Of a stretch of DNA of 64,000 nt, positions 34,200 to 43,323 are shown piece by piece (position 1 is the stretch's first letter; each line of letters opens with the position of its first letter). Below the pieces are notes generated by a model. That model searched no databases. It was not told the DNA's origin and saw nothing but the letters and a program-made list of their open reading frames with translations. The stretch comes from Nautilia sp. PV-1. GTDB lineage: Bacteria; Campylobacterota; Campylobacteria; Campylobacterales; Nautiliaceae. Location of the stretch: the NCBI RefSeq assembly GCF_004006315.1, contig NZ_CP026530.1, positions 315,618 to 379,617 on the forward strand, in the 5' to 3' direction. The translations under genes were made by a program, and so were the position numbers.

Positions 34200-34223
34200 C
34201 GTTATATATTTTCTTATATAGCG
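34200..34223. promoter_or_regulatory. ModE-type operator before porin-moaC-mobA
   Basis: CGTTATAT-N8-ATATAGCG. Arms and 8-bp spacing match the E. coli ModE operator as I remember it (CGTTATAT-N8-ACATAACG). It sits between the porin ribosome site and the AT-rich promoter, where a bound repressor would block transcription. Confidence 0.65.
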
Positions 34224-34301
34224 AATGGTATATATTTATTTTTAATAATAAATTAAGAAAAAAAGTTCTTGTATAAATTCAGAATAGGAAGTTGAGTTTT
34301 A

Positions 34302-34448
34302 TTATAAAATCTTTTTTAAATTGAAGTGTAAAACGCTCCAGAGAATGGAGCCTACAATAAAACCTACAAGAGGAGGGAACTTGACAATGTTCAGCACTAT
34401 CATTGTTATAAGAAGCGATATTATTAATGCAAGTATGTCTTTTTTCAA
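34302..34448 (-). CDS. 48-residue two-span membrane protein
   Basis: Starts at TTG 34448, overlapping the stop of the preceding small gene by 4 bp, with AGAAGGCGAG upstream. It starts MKKDILALIISLL and has two hydrophobic segments (about 5-22 and 26-41) split by a KFPPLVG turn, ending HFNLKKIL. The overlap, ribosome site and hydrophobic composition support a real gene, the last of the efflux operon. Family not recognised. Confidence 0.6.
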   Translation of the reverse strand: MKKDILALIISLLITMIVLNIVKFPPLVGFIVGSILWSVLHFNLKKIL

Positions 34449-34597
34449 AGCTCGCCTTCTAAAAATTTATTTATATAATGAACAGACAGATACCATACTG
34501 CAGTGCCTGCGATAATATTCCAAACGATATTTTTAATCCATGCCGTGGCAAAATACGAAATAACCCCGGCAATTATCCATACGGATAATGTTTTCAT
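34445..34597 (-). CDS. 50-residue two-span membrane protein
   Basis: The ATG at 34597 overlaps the stop of the TSUP exporter gene by 4 bp (ATGA). It starts MKTLSVWIIAGVISYF and has two hydrophobic stretches (about 5-20 and 24-42) with four aromatic Trp residues, ending NKFLEGEL. Translational coupling on both sides makes it a likely accessory subunit of the exporter. Family not recognised. Confidence 0.62.
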   Translation of the reverse strand: MKTLSVWIIAGVISYFATAWIKNIVWNIIAGTAVWYLSVHYINKFLEGEL

Positions 34598-35328
34598 TTT
34601 ATTAAACTCCATATCATTTTAAATGCTATTATATATAAAAGTATACCGATTATTTTTTTAATCTGCTGCTGGTTCAGTTTAAAATGCATAAAATAATTGC
34701 CTATGTATCCTCCAAGAACGGCTCCTAATGCCGCTACAGTTAATATACCCCAATCGAATTTGACGAAACTCATATATGTTAAAAATGCCGCAAACGTTGA
34801 AAAAGGAATTACAAAGCTCATAGTGACGGCCAGTTTTTTGGCGTCAAATCCTAAAAGTATCATAATAGGCATCAGTAAAGCGCCGCCTCCTATACCTAAA
34901 AGTCCGCTTATAAAGCCTACTACGGCTCCTATCAGCACCATTACCCACTGTTTGTCGTATTGAAATTTCTGCTCTTTTTTCCCAAATAAAATCATACTGC
35001 CGCTGAATAGCAAAAAAACAGCAAACAGCCATTTTACCTCATGTACGGGTATATGTTTTGAATACATTGCTCCAAGAGGGGCGAAAGCTGCAAGAGACAC
35101 TGCCAAAGGAAGAGCGAATTTAATGTCAAGTACTTTTCTTTTTATATTCATAATTGTGGCGGTAATGGTGGTGGAGGTGTTTACGAAAAGACCTATTGCT
35201 TTTGCAAAATTAAATTCAATTCCCATCCAGTGCATTACAGGCACCATCGCCGTTGCGCTTCCGACTCCGCCGAGTGCAAAAAAAGCGCTTAAAACGGTTG
35301 AAATCAGAAAAATTTCTAAATAAAACAT
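34594..35328 (-). CDS. TauE/SafE (TSUP) family exporter
   Basis: 244 residues with seven or eight membrane spans and the two TSUP half-repeats: GGVGSATAMVPVM near 20 and GIGGGALLMPIMILLG near 140. The family moves sulfur-containing anions such as sulfite, thiosulfate or sulfoacetate across the inner membrane. It sits 54 bp after a rhodanese gene, which supports sulfur chemistry, and is followed by two tiny membrane proteins with 4-bp overlaps. Confidence 0.88.
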   Translation of the reverse strand: MFYLEIFLISTVLSAFFALGGVGSATAMVPVMHWMGIEFNFAKAIGLFVNTSTTITATIMNIKRKVLDIKFALPLAVSLAAFAPLGAMYSKHIPVHEVKWLFAVFLLFSGSMILFGKKEQKFQYDKQWVMVLIGAVVGFISGLLGIGGGALLMPIMILLGFDAKKLAVTMSFVIPFSTFAAFLTYMSFVKFDWGILTVAALGAVLGGYIGNYFMHFKLNQQQIKKIIGILLYIIAFKMIWSLIK

Positions 35329-35382
35329 TTTAAACCTTTTGATTAATTTATGGAAAATAAAAGAAAAGACAACCGGAAAATT

Positions 35383-35739
35383 TTAATTTTCCAGAAATTT
35401 TTTGGCTTCACCGCCTTTTAACTTAGCCATAAGCTCAAGCAGACCTTCTTCTAAAAATTTTGCATTAAAACCATTTTCTTTAAGAAAGGCTGCTGCAAAA
35501 GGTGAACGCCCTTTGCCGGGGCATGCCGTTACTATCAGTTTGTCTTTTGGAAGTTTGTCAAGGTTTGATTCCAATTCTTCCGGCGTCATTTCCGTTGTAA
35601 ATTTAAGACCCCAAACTTTTTTTTCAAAAGGCATTCTTATATCTATCAATACAGCTTTATTTTCTTTATAAAGCTTTAAAAATTCTTCTATATTAGTTCT
35701 TAATTCATTATATCCGGCAGGTGTTGCGTATTTGAGCAT
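35383..35739 (-). CDS. Single-domain rhodanese-like protein
   Basis: 118 residues. The catalytic loop is ACPGKGRSP (about 72-80), with the active-site Cys as in sulfurtransferases, preceded by a LIDIRMPFE strand typical of rhodanese CH2 motifs. No signal peptide, so cytoplasmic. It could carry persulfide sulfur. Placed 18 bp after the RND pump gene and just before the TSUP exporter, which ties sulfur transfer to this efflux operon. Confidence 0.85.
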   Translation of the reverse strand: MLKYATPAGYNELRTNIEEFLKLYKENKAVLIDIRMPFEKKVWGLKFTTEMTPEELESNLDKLPKDKLIVTACPGKGRSPFAAAFLKENGFNAKFLEEGLLELMAKLKGGEAKKFLEN

Positions 35740-35757
35740 ATATTCTCCTTTAATTAT

Positions 35758-38700
35758 TTATTTTTTATCTTCAATTTTTTCAAAAACATTTGTTTTTTTA
35801 TTTTTAGGATCTGTTGAATAAGCTATCATTGGAACATATACAAGTGTTAATAATGTACCGATTAATAATCCACCTACGGCTACATCTGCAATAGGTGAAA
35901 GTCTTTCAAGCCCTATGGCTTGTTCAAGGGCAATAGGAATCATTCCGGCTATTGTTCCGAAAGCAGTCATCATTACAGGTCTGAATCTTACTTTGATAGC
36001 CGTAATAGCGCTTTCAAACGGAGTTTTACCTTCTTTTTCGAATTCTTTATAAAAGTCTATTAAAAGTACTGCGTTTTTGATAATAATACCGAAAAGCAGC
36101 AGCAAACCTACCATACTAGGCATACAGGAAGGTTTGTGTGCAATTAACAGTGCCCAGCTTCCCCCAATCATTGAAAGCGGAAGCACTATTATCATAATAA
36201 GCGATAATCTCAATGACTGATATACGACCATCAGTGTCATTATAAGGATAATTACACCGATAGCAACTGCTTTTATCAGTCTTGAAAATGCGTCGTTAAG
36301 CTCTTTCATATCACCCTGCTGAGAATAGTGGGTAATACCGTGTTTATGCAGTAATTTATCGGCATCGGTGGTAATTTTACTGATAGGTCTTTTAACCCTG
36401 TAAGCCTGTGCTTCAATTGCGTACTGTAAATCAAATCTGTCGATTTTATTGTATGTGAAATGAGTTTTTATTTTCGCTACGGCGCTAAGAGGAATTACTC
36501 CTTTTGGCGTATCAATAGGAAGGAGTTTAAGCGTTTGTATGTTTTTGCCGAAATCTCCCGCAAATCTTACCCTTACAAACTGTACGTTCATAGAGCTTAA
36601 TTTACTTGAAATTGCCGCCGGCTGATCTTTAAGGGCTATTTGGTAAACAATTGCTCCAGGAGTCAGACCGTAGCTTAAGGCTTTGTTTTTATCAATTTCT
36701 ATAACTGCTTCTTTATAGTCTTTATCCCAACTTATCTGGGTTGTTGTAAGCCCCTTAATGTTTTGTATGATTTTTTCTGCTTCATGTGCAAGTTTAGGCA
36801 GATCTTGATAATTGTCGCTTCTAAATTGTACGGCTAAAGGAGCTGAAATTGTAGAAAGCGCAGTTGCACCGAAATCGAATACGTTTAGGTATTTGATTCC
36901 TTCGATTTTGGCAAGCTGATTTCTTACTTCGTTTTCAAGCTGCCATATAGTTTTTTTTCTGTGAAATCTGTCTACGGCTATAATTGTCATCATTACACTG
37001 TTTCCGCTTCCGCCTCCCCCTATTGAAAGGACTCCTTTTTCTGTACCGATGGCAACAGAACTTTGTACCAGCCAAGGCTGTTTATTAAGCCATTTGAAAA
37101 ACGGTTTAAGTCTGTTTTCACTTTCGTTTGCGTTTAAATTACTTGAAAATTCCACTTTTGCTTTCATAATACCTGTATCCATAGGAGGCATTACATCTCT
37201 TCCGATAAGAGGCATAACAGTTTTCATACTGATCATTAAAACTATCATTGCTCCGGCGATTAATACCATTCTTCTTAATACGTAGAATTTTCCGTTAGTC
37301 CATTTAATGATTCCTACGTATGGGATAATAAGTTTACCTATTGTGTTTTGATACATTCTTTCAAAGAATTTTTCTATTTTGCTTTTTTCGAATCCGTTTT
37401 TATACAGATAATTTGACAGTATAGGAATAAACGTTACGGATAAAAACCAGCTTATAAGAAGTGAAACTATAAGTGTTTCGATTAGCGGACGGAATATTTT
37501 TTGAGGATATCCTCCTACGAACATTAACGGGAACACGATTGCGATGGTTGAGATTGTCCCTGCGAAAATAGGAAGAAGAACTTCTTTGGTTCCGTTATAA
37601 ATGGCGTTTTTAAGCTCATCTCCCTCTTCGAGATGCCTTTCAATGTTTTCAAGTACGACCACGGCGTCGTCTGTAAGCATTCCGAGTGCCAGGATAATGG
37701 CGGTGTAAATAACGATATTTAGACCTTGTCCGGTTAGATATAAAAACGCCAATACTCCGAAAAATACCATTGGAATGGATAAAGAAGCCGCAATCAAAGC
37801 TCTGAAGTTTCCTAAGAAAATCATAAGTACAAGCAGTGTATAAAAGATTGCATCCCTGAGAGCTTCAAGCATGTTTGTATTCGAAGTTTCTACAAGTGTT
37901 CTTTGAGTATCAGAAATGCTTACTTTAATATTAGGATAATTTTTTTCTATTTTTTTCATAATTTCCCTGGCGGCGTCACTGGTTCCCAGAACACTTCCCC
38001 CCGGGGCTCTTTCTACGGAAATTGCTATAGCGGGAGTATCGTTTCCTATATATGTACTGTTGTTTGTTTTATAATTCCATGAAATATTTGCTACGTCGCT
38101 TAATTTAACGTTAGGTTTTATAAACATGTTTTTTAGTTTTTTAACATCGCTTTCGTCTCCGTAAAATGAAAGCGTAATAAAGTTGTTTTTGTTTTTTATA
38201 AACCCTATAGGGAAATCTCTGTCAGTAGTCTGCAGAACTTTTAAAAGATTATCAAAGGAAATTTTATATTTCTGCAGTTTAAGCGGGTCTATTTTGATCA
38301 TTATTGCGCTTTGATAACCGCCGAAAACTTCCACGTTTCCGATATCTTTACTGTTAAGAAGTCTAGGTTTTATAAAACTGTCGGCTATTTTTCGTATTTC
38401 CGGCAGTGTAATTGAGCTGTTTTTAGGACTCAGTGCAAAAACGTCCACAGGAGCGGTGAAGTCTCCCACAAGATACAGTGCGGGGGTAGAGCCCTGAGGC
38501 AGTTTGTCTTTTATACGGTTTAGCGCGTTGCTGACGTCAACCGCAGATGCCTGAAGTGTTTTGGTGTAGTCGAATACTACGTGTACTATAGAAAAGTTGG
38601 CCACGTTAGTGGATTTTATTTCATACACATGACTTAATGTGGCCATTTCTTCTTCAATAGGTTTTGAAACAGTAGTGGCAACAACGTTTGCGGGTGCTCC

Positions 38701-38850
38701 CGGAACCTGGGTAAATATAACCACTTCCGGTCTGTTTGCGTCCGGAAAGAGGTTTTTAGGCATTTTAAAAAGACCTATAAGTCCGAAAACGAACATAACC
38801 GCAATGATTGCAAAGAGGAAATGTCTTCGTTTATAAAAATATTCAAACAT
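35758..38850 (-). CDS. RND-family efflux pump, inner-membrane subunit
   Basis: 1030 residues, the usual AcrB-like length: N-terminal span, large periplasmic loop (about 35-330), spans 2-6 containing the intramembrane DDAVVVLENIERH motif (proton relay Asp pair), second loop, and the final six spans. Pumps drugs, bile-like compounds or metals outward using the proton gradient. It is flanked by an adaptor and a TolC-like gene, making a full tripartite set. The substrate is not evident. Confidence 0.95.
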   Translation of the reverse strand: MFEYFYKRRHFLFAIIAVMFVFGLIGLFKMPKNLFPDANRPEVVIFTQVPGAPANVVATTVSKPIEEEMATLSHVYEIKSTNVANFSIVHVVFDYTKTLQASAVDVSNALNRIKDKLPQGSTPALYLVGDFTAPVDVFALSPKNSSITLPEIRKIADSFIKPRLLNSKDIGNVEVFGGYQSAIMIKIDPLKLQKYKISFDNLLKVLQTTDRDFPIGFIKNKNNFITLSFYGDESDVKKLKNMFIKPNVKLSDVANISWNYKTNNSTYIGNDTPAIAISVERAPGGSVLGTSDAAREIMKKIEKNYPNIKVSISDTQRTLVETSNTNMLEALRDAIFYTLLVLMIFLGNFRALIAASLSIPMVFFGVLAFLYLTGQGLNIVIYTAIILALGMLTDDAVVVLENIERHLEEGDELKNAIYNGTKEVLLPIFAGTISTIAIVFPLMFVGGYPQKIFRPLIETLIVSLLISWFLSVTFIPILSNYLYKNGFEKSKIEKFFERMYQNTIGKLIIPYVGIIKWTNGKFYVLRRMVLIAGAMIVLMISMKTVMPLIGRDVMPPMDTGIMKAKVEFSSNLNANESENRLKPFFKWLNKQPWLVQSSVAIGTEKGVLSIGGGGSGNSVMMTIIAVDRFHRKKTIWQLENEVRNQLAKIEGIKYLNVFDFGATALSTISAPLAVQFRSDNYQDLPKLAHEAEKIIQNIKGLTTTQISWDKDYKEAVIEIDKNKALSYGLTPGAIVYQIALKDQPAAISSKLSSMNVQFVRVRFAGDFGKNIQTLKLLPIDTPKGVIPLSAVAKIKTHFTYNKIDRFDLQYAIEAQAYRVKRPISKITTDADKLLHKHGITHYSQQGDMKELNDAFSRLIKAVAIGVIILIMTLMVVYQSLRLSLIMIIVLPLSMIGGSWALLIAHKPSCMPSMVGLLLLFGIIIKNAVLLIDFYKEFEKEGKTPFESAITAIKVRFRPVMMTAFGTIAGMIPIALEQAIGLERLSPIADVAVGGLLIGTLLTLVYVPMIAYSTDPKNKKTNVFEKIEDKK

Positions 38851-38901
38851 TTTTATCCTTTAAATTGATGGATTCGTTTATTGACATATATATTTTCATT
38901 T

Positions 38902-39981
38902 TTAATTCTCTATTTTTATCGTATGTCCGGCTTTTATTTTTAAAAGCAGATCAGGCTCTGCAAGAATCACCGGCGTATTTATTTTTTCTTTTATCGCAAC
39001 TACTTTTTTGCCCTGGGCGATAATATGAACCGGTTTTACCTCGGCTTTGTTGCCGTCAGGTATAAATACATAATTTTTATTTCCTATTGTCAATACCGCT
39101 TTATAAGGAAGCGCAGTGGCTTTTCCTTTGAATTCCACTACATCTATATCAACTCTTTCTCCAGGTAAAAGAGTGTTGTCTTTAACTTCGGCTTTGAATG
39201 TTTTAAGTCCTTCAAACGTTGAATTTAGAGGAATTAAAGAATATTCTTTGTTTTTGTAAATTATCTCTTTTCTGTCTTGAGGGAGAGCTATGAACAGATA
39301 GTTTCCTTTATTTGACGTAATTTTAAGAATAGGTTTTCCAGGAAACGCATTATCGTCTTTATTTAGAAATTTTGCGCTTATTACACCGTTAATAGGCGAT
39401 TTTAACGTTGTGTATGTCAGGTTTTGCAAAATAGCGTTTTTATTGGCTTTGGCAGCTTTCAAAGAGTTTTTAGTAGCATTTATAGATGCTTTTAGCTCAG
39501 CTATTTTATTTTCTTCGCTTTGATACTGCTCAATTGAAGCCATTTTTACAGCAAGCAGTTTTTTTGTTCTTTCATGCGTTAAAAGAAGATTGTCAAGTGA
39601 TATTTTCTGGGCTCTTAGTTTGTCTTTTAACGATTTGATGTTTTCATCTATTTCTTTTAGTTTTGCTTTTAAGTCGCTGCTGTCTATTCTGGCAACTATA
39701 TCGCCTTTTTTTACTTTGTCACCGAGATTTTTAACATAAGTGATTCTTCCCGCAAATTTCGAATTTACGATAACTTCGTTTGAATTCTTCACCGTAGCAA
39801 GATACGGCAGCGAAAGTGTCAGGTTTTTTTCCTGAGGCTGGTATGTTTTAACAATTATAGGATATACCAGAGCTTTGTGCATTTTGGCTTCTTCGGCCTT
39901 TCTTACTTTTACAAGTTTAACGGCTCCTCCTATAAGAACCGCCGCTATTACGATTGGTACGATTATTTTTAATGCTTTCAT
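38902..39981 (-). CDS. RND adaptor (membrane fusion) protein
   Basis: 359 residues. An N-terminal hydrophobic anchor (about 5-22), a biotinyl-lipoyl half NLGDKVKKGDIVARIDSSDL, an alpha-hairpin of about 90 residues (about 110-195) and the second lipoyl half with TTLKSPINGVIS-type sequence, then beta-barrel domains. It joins the inner-membrane pump and the outer-membrane channel. It overlaps the TolC-like gene by 4 bp. Confidence 0.93.
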   Translation of the reverse strand: MKALKIIVPIVIAAVLIGGAVKLVKVRKAEEAKMHKALVYPIIVKTYQPQEKNLTLSLPYLATVKNSNEVIVNSKFAGRITYVKNLGDKVKKGDIVARIDSSDLKAKLKEIDENIKSLKDKLRAQKISLDNLLLTHERTKKLLAVKMASIEQYQSEENKIAELKASINATKNSLKAAKANKNAILQNLTYTTLKSPINGVISAKFLNKDDNAFPGKPILKITSNKGNYLFIALPQDRKEIIYKNKEYSLIPLNSTFEGLKTFKAEVKDNTLLPGERVDIDVVEFKGKATALPYKAVLTIGNKNYVFIPDGNKAEVKPVHIIAQGKKVVAIKEKINTPVILAEPDLLLKIKAGHTIKIEN

Positions 39982-41243
39982 TTGAACACCTTTTTAAGAT
40001 TTTTTCCGTATATAAACGCTTTTTGAGCTATTAATGAATTTTTTAATGCGATTAGGCTTGCATAATCGGCTCTGGCTTTTGCCAGATCGTTTTCATATCC
40101 TAAATATTCGTCTACAGTCATTCTGTTTAATTTAAACGCCACTTTTGCTCCTTTTAACAGTTCTTCTTTCAGAGAAATAGACTCTTTTGTTAAAAGAAGC
40201 TGTTTTTTTATCTGTTTTAGGTTTTTGTTTATGTTTATAATCTGGGAAGTCAGTTCGTTTAAGGTTTTTTGTATCTGAAGCTGTGTTTTTGTCTGTGAAA
40301 TTTTTGCTTTTTGAACTTCCGAATTGTTTTTTCTATTGAATATATCCCAGCTTACATATATTCCGGCACTGGCATAATTTAAAGCTAAATTGTCGTCATT
40401 GTTGTATGCTTTGGCAAACGCACGGTTTCCCTGTATTTTAAGAGATACTTTAGGAAGGTATGCGTCTTTTTTTGATTTTATTTCGTAATATGTGGCTTTT
40501 AAATTTTCTTTAAGAGGTTTAAGAGCAAAAAATTCGCCTTTTTTTACTTTAAAACTTATGAAATTTACAGGTTTGTTTACATATATGTCGGTCAGTACGT
40601 ATATTTTGGCTTTTATGTCTTCTATTTTCGTATCGACTTCGCTTATTTTTGTTTTTATCTGATTTAAAGAATCTTTAAGTCTAAGCAGTTTAAATTCCGG
40701 TATTCTTCCCACGTTTACGCCTACTTTTATTGCGTTGTATGTGGTTTGTATTGAATTTTGCTGTATTTTCAGCGCTTTTTTTAGATCAAACAGATAATTA
40801 AGGTTGCTGATTAAAGTTATAAGAGATGCTTCCCTTTTTAAAAGATTCAGTTTGGCCTGATATTTTGTGGCTTTTAATAAGAAGTCCATTCTTTTTTTAT
40901 TATCGTATATTTCTTTGATAAAAATCGGCATTGAAATATTAAAACCGATGCGGTAAATGTTTTTTGAAAACGGCAAAGTTCCGTTTGTTTTGAGAAGCAT
41001 TGCGCTTTCAGTAGGAGGCAGAGGCCTCATGCTTGTAGGTACGTTGAAATGTTCGGCACTGGCGAAAAGAGAAACTTTCGGGTATAAAGAGTTTATAAGC
41101 TCTTTTTTGTTCGTTTTCATTTCTTTAATCATAATATTGTCCAGTTTAGTATCCGGCGTTTTTTGTATCGCATCCAGAAGTTTGGTGATTTCTGATGCGT
41201 TTAACGTCAGTATCAGTGATGTTAACAGTAGCGTTTTTTTCAT
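39978..41243 (-). CDS. TolC-like outer-membrane efflux protein
   Basis: 421 residues with a signal peptide (about 1-16, ending NAS) and two long heptad-rich helical regions typical of the OEP family (about 110-230 and 300-410), separated by a beta segment. It forms the trimeric outer channel of the pump. The gene overlaps the tetR stop by 4 bp upstream and the adaptor start by 4 bp downstream. Confidence 0.9.
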   Translation of the reverse strand: MKKTLLLTSLILTLNASEITKLLDAIQKTPDTKLDNIMIKEMKTNKKELINSLYPKVSLFASAEHFNVPTSMRPLPPTESAMLLKTNGTLPFSKNIYRIGFNISMPIFIKEIYDNKKRMDFLLKATKYQAKLNLLKREASLITLISNLNYLFDLKKALKIQQNSIQTTYNAIKVGVNVGRIPEFKLLRLKDSLNQIKTKISEVDTKIEDIKAKIYVLTDIYVNKPVNFISFKVKKGEFFALKPLKENLKATYYEIKSKKDAYLPKVSLKIQGNRAFAKAYNNDDNLALNYASAGIYVSWDIFNRKNNSEVQKAKISQTKTQLQIQKTLNELTSQIININKNLKQIKKQLLLTKESISLKEELLKGAKVAFKLNRMTVDEYLGYENDLAKARADYASLIALKNSLIAQKAFIYGKNLKKVFK

Positions 41244-41800
41244 TTATGCGCCTTTATGTATTGGATTAGTGTCTGATATATCTCTTCCGTTATATCAAAA
41301 TCTTTGATTAAATTTTCGGCTTTTACAATACCGGTCATTTTTTCTCTTAGTTTCAGCGTATTGGCGTATGTCGTAAACGTTGAAACTATAACGGTTTGGA
41401 CGTAAAACGGATTTAAGTCCGTTTCTTTGAGTATTACCGTTAAATGTTTAAGAGTTTTTGAGATGATTTTTAAGGTTTCGTCTTCAAGATGTACGGCTTC
41501 GCTTGTAATTTCTTTTGCGAAAAGTTTTGCCATACAAGGATTTTTGATAAAAAACTCACCCAGCGTATAGATATAGTTTTTTATATTCTCTTCCAATGTC
41601 GACTTAAATTCAAAAGATAGTTTTTTGAATTTTTCTACAAAAATTTCATTGTATAGCTTTTTTTTGTTTTTAAAATGATAATAAATAGCCGGTTTGGTAA
41701 TTCCGGCTTCTTTGGCTATCTCTTCCAAAGAAGTGTTTTCATAGCCGTTGTTTGCGAACAGTTTAATGGATACTTTTAAAATTTCGTCTTTTGTGGCCAT
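41240..41800 (-). CDS. TetR-family transcriptional repressor of the efflux operon
   Basis: 186 residues. The N-terminal helix-turn-helix is clear: FANNGYENTSLEEIAKEAGI followed by KPAIYYHFKNKKKLY. The C-terminal ligand domain is helical with no recognised signature. It is first in the operon, and a near-perfect palindrome (41809-41826) lies just upstream of its ATG next to a -10 box, so autoregulation is likely. Ligand unknown. Confidence 0.92.
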   Translation of the reverse strand: MATKDEILKVSIKLFANNGYENTSLEEIAKEAGITKPAIYYHFKNKKKLYNEIFVEKFKKLSFEFKSTLEENIKNYIYTLGEFFIKNPCMAKLFAKEITSEAVHLEDETLKIISKTLKHLTVILKETDLNPFYVQTVIVSTFTTYANTLKLREKMTGIVKAENLIKDFDITEEIYQTLIQYIKAHK

Positions 41801-41808
41801 TTTTTTCC

Positions 41809-41826
41809 TTACTTACTAGTCAGTAA
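41809..41826. promoter_or_regulatory. TetR operator of the efflux operon
   Basis: TTACTTACTAGTCAGTAA is an 18-bp palindrome with one mismatched pair, centred on ACTAGT. It lies between the -10 box and the tetR ATG. Confidence 0.75.
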
Positions 41827-41831
41827 ATACA

Positions 41832-41837
41832 ATTATA
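41832..41837 (-). promoter_or_regulatory. -10 box of the efflux operon
   Basis: Minus-strand TATAAT 6 bp from the operator, so the operator covers the predicted +1. Confidence 0.6.
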
Positions 41838-41876
41838 ATACTTTTTTGATAAAATAGCAAGAAAAAAAGGGTAAGA

Positions 41877-42464
41877 ATGAAAAAGTTACTGTTAATAGGG
41901 TTAAGCGCGGCTGTTTTGTTTGCGGCTTCTAATGAAGATATTAATAAAAAACTGGACCTACTGCTTCAAAAAATTGAACAGCTTGAGAAAAAAGTTGATA
42001 AAAAAGACGCTGAAATAAATCAGTTAAAACAAGAAATCCAGACACAGCAAAAAGAGATTAAAAAAAGCAATGAAGAAGTGAAAAAAGAGGTTAAAACCCA
42101 GCTTGCCACAAAAAGCTGCAAAAAAATCAAAGTTGTAAACCTAAAATATAAATATCATGACGAAGTGTTGCCTTATTATGATTTAACTGTAACATTAAAA
42201 AACACATATCCTAAAAAGATAGTATATCTTTCAGGGAATCTTTTCGTTGAAGATAAAGACGGTGTAAAAATTTTGCAGGATTACATAAAAAGAAAAGTAG
42301 ATCTTCCTGTCGGAGCGGAAATTACCATACATAAAACACATCAGTTAAATTCTGATTTGGAAAAATATTTGGCAACTGAAAATCCTAAAAATCTGAAAAT
42401 ATATTTTGAAGTAATAAAAGCCAAATTTGCAGACGGAACAAACGTAGAGTGCGGAATATTCTAG
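41877..42464 (+). CDS. Secreted coiled-coil protein of unknown function
   Basis: 195 residues: signal peptide (about 1-17, ending FAA), a heptad-patterned coiled coil at about 20-75 (LDLLLQKIEQLEKKV onward), a lone Cys near 80, and a C-terminal beta-sandwich-like domain with VVNLKYKY, DLTVTLKNTYPKKIVYLSGNL and a second Cys near the end. The two cysteines could form a disulfide in the periplasm. It is divergent from tetR and ends in a terminator. Confidence 0.65.
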   Translation: MKKLLLIGLSAAVLFAASNEDINKKLDLLLQKIEQLEKKVDKKDAEINQLKQEIQTQQKEIKKSNEEVKKEVKTQLATKSCKKIKVVNLKYKYHDEVLPYYDLTVTLKNTYPKKIVYLSGNLFVEDKDGVKILQDYIKRKVDLPVGAEITIHKTHQLNSDLEKYLATENPKNLKIYFEVIKAKFADGTNVECGIF

Positions 42465-42477
42465 CACTCTGTTTTTT
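42446..42477 (+). terminator. Intrinsic terminator after the coiled-coil protein gene
   Basis: AGAGTGC (42446-42452) and GCACTCT (42464-42470) form a 7-bp stem, followed by TTTTTT at 42472-42477. It overlaps the stops of both convergent genes. Confidence 0.7.
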
Positions 42478-43264
42478 CATTTAATATTTTAAGCTCTTTG
42501 CATGTAAAGCCGGCTTTGAGTCTGGCCGCTACATTTAAATCTTTTTTCTTCCAGTCTTTAAAAAAACTGTCGACTATTTTAAAATACGTTTCTACCGGTT
42601 CGAGATTTTGGCGTTTGCACTCGAATTTAAACCATTTGTCTCCTTTTTTGACATGAGGGATTTCTTCTTTAAGTATTACAAGCAGAGCTTCGATTAGCTC
42701 ATTTGCAAACGGATCGTTTGTTTTTTGAAGTTTTTTTATTATTTTTTCATTGGCGTCAAGTCCTCCGGCTTCGTACCATCTCGGTATTATTGCCATTCTG
42801 CTTAAAAGGTCCTGTGTTTTTTGACTGGCTTCGAATAAAGAGTTATGAACGGGGAAATCTCCGTATTTATAACCGGTTTTTTGTAAAAGTGAATTTATCA
42901 TCTGAAAATGTCTAATTTCATCTTCCGCCACTTCGAGCCAGTCGAAGTAAAATTCTTCCGGCAGATTTCTGAATCTGTAGCAGGCGTCAAGCGCCAGATC
43001 GATTGCGCTGTATTCTATATGAACAATTGCATGTAAAAGCACGGCTTTTTTTTCATTTGTTTCAAATCCTCTTCTTCTAGGCACTCTTGAGGGATGGACT
43101 ATTTCGCAAAAATCCGCATAGCTCGGTTTTGTAAATGTTTCAGGCTGTTTGTCTGATGTGAAATTTAAATTTTCTTTATTATTCCAAAGCTCGTAAAACA
43201 TTTCGAATTTTTTATTTATATCGCTGCACTTTATAATTTTTTCTAAATTTTCATAAAAAAACAT
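42461..43264 (-). CDS. DUF455 ferritin-like protein
   Basis: 267 residues. The four-helix core shows a metal-site pattern: HAIVHIEYSAIDLALDACYRF with Glu and His, then EVAEDEIRHFQMI with a classic ExxH, and later EEIPHVKKG. This matches the DUF455 group related to the tRNA hydroxylase MiaE. Substrate not established. It is divergent from moaA and overlaps the coiled-coil gene by 4 bp tail to tail. Confidence 0.85.
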   Translation of the reverse strand: MFFYENLEKIIKCSDINKKFEMFYELWNNKENLNFTSDKQPETFTKPSYADFCEIVHPSRVPRRRGFETNEKKAVLLHAIVHIEYSAIDLALDACYRFRNLPEEFYFDWLEVAEDEIRHFQMINSLLQKTGYKYGDFPVHNSLFEASQKTQDLLSRMAIIPRWYEAGGLDANEKIIKKLQKTNDPFANELIEALLVILKEEIPHVKKGDKWFKFECKRQNLEPVETYFKIVDSFFKDWKKKDLNVAARLKAGFTCKELKILNEKTEC

Positions 43265-43299
43265 TCATTTATCCTTTTTTGTGCTACAATTTTCAAAAG

Positions 43300-43323
43300 C
43301 GTTATATTTTGTTATATATAACC
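43300..43323. promoter_or_regulatory. ModE-type operator before moaA
   Basis: CGTTATAT-N8-ATATAACC, 8-bp spacing, centred about 48 bp before the moaA ATG. A second shorter inverted repeat, GTTAT-N6-ATAAC, follows at 43330-43345 and covers the likely -10. Confidence 0.65.

Noticed and set aside
34321-34515. Plus-strand open frame of 64 codons in the gap before the TSUP gene
   Set aside because: It lies opposite two minus-strand small genes that have coupled starts, ribosome sites and membrane-protein composition; the plus frame has none of these.
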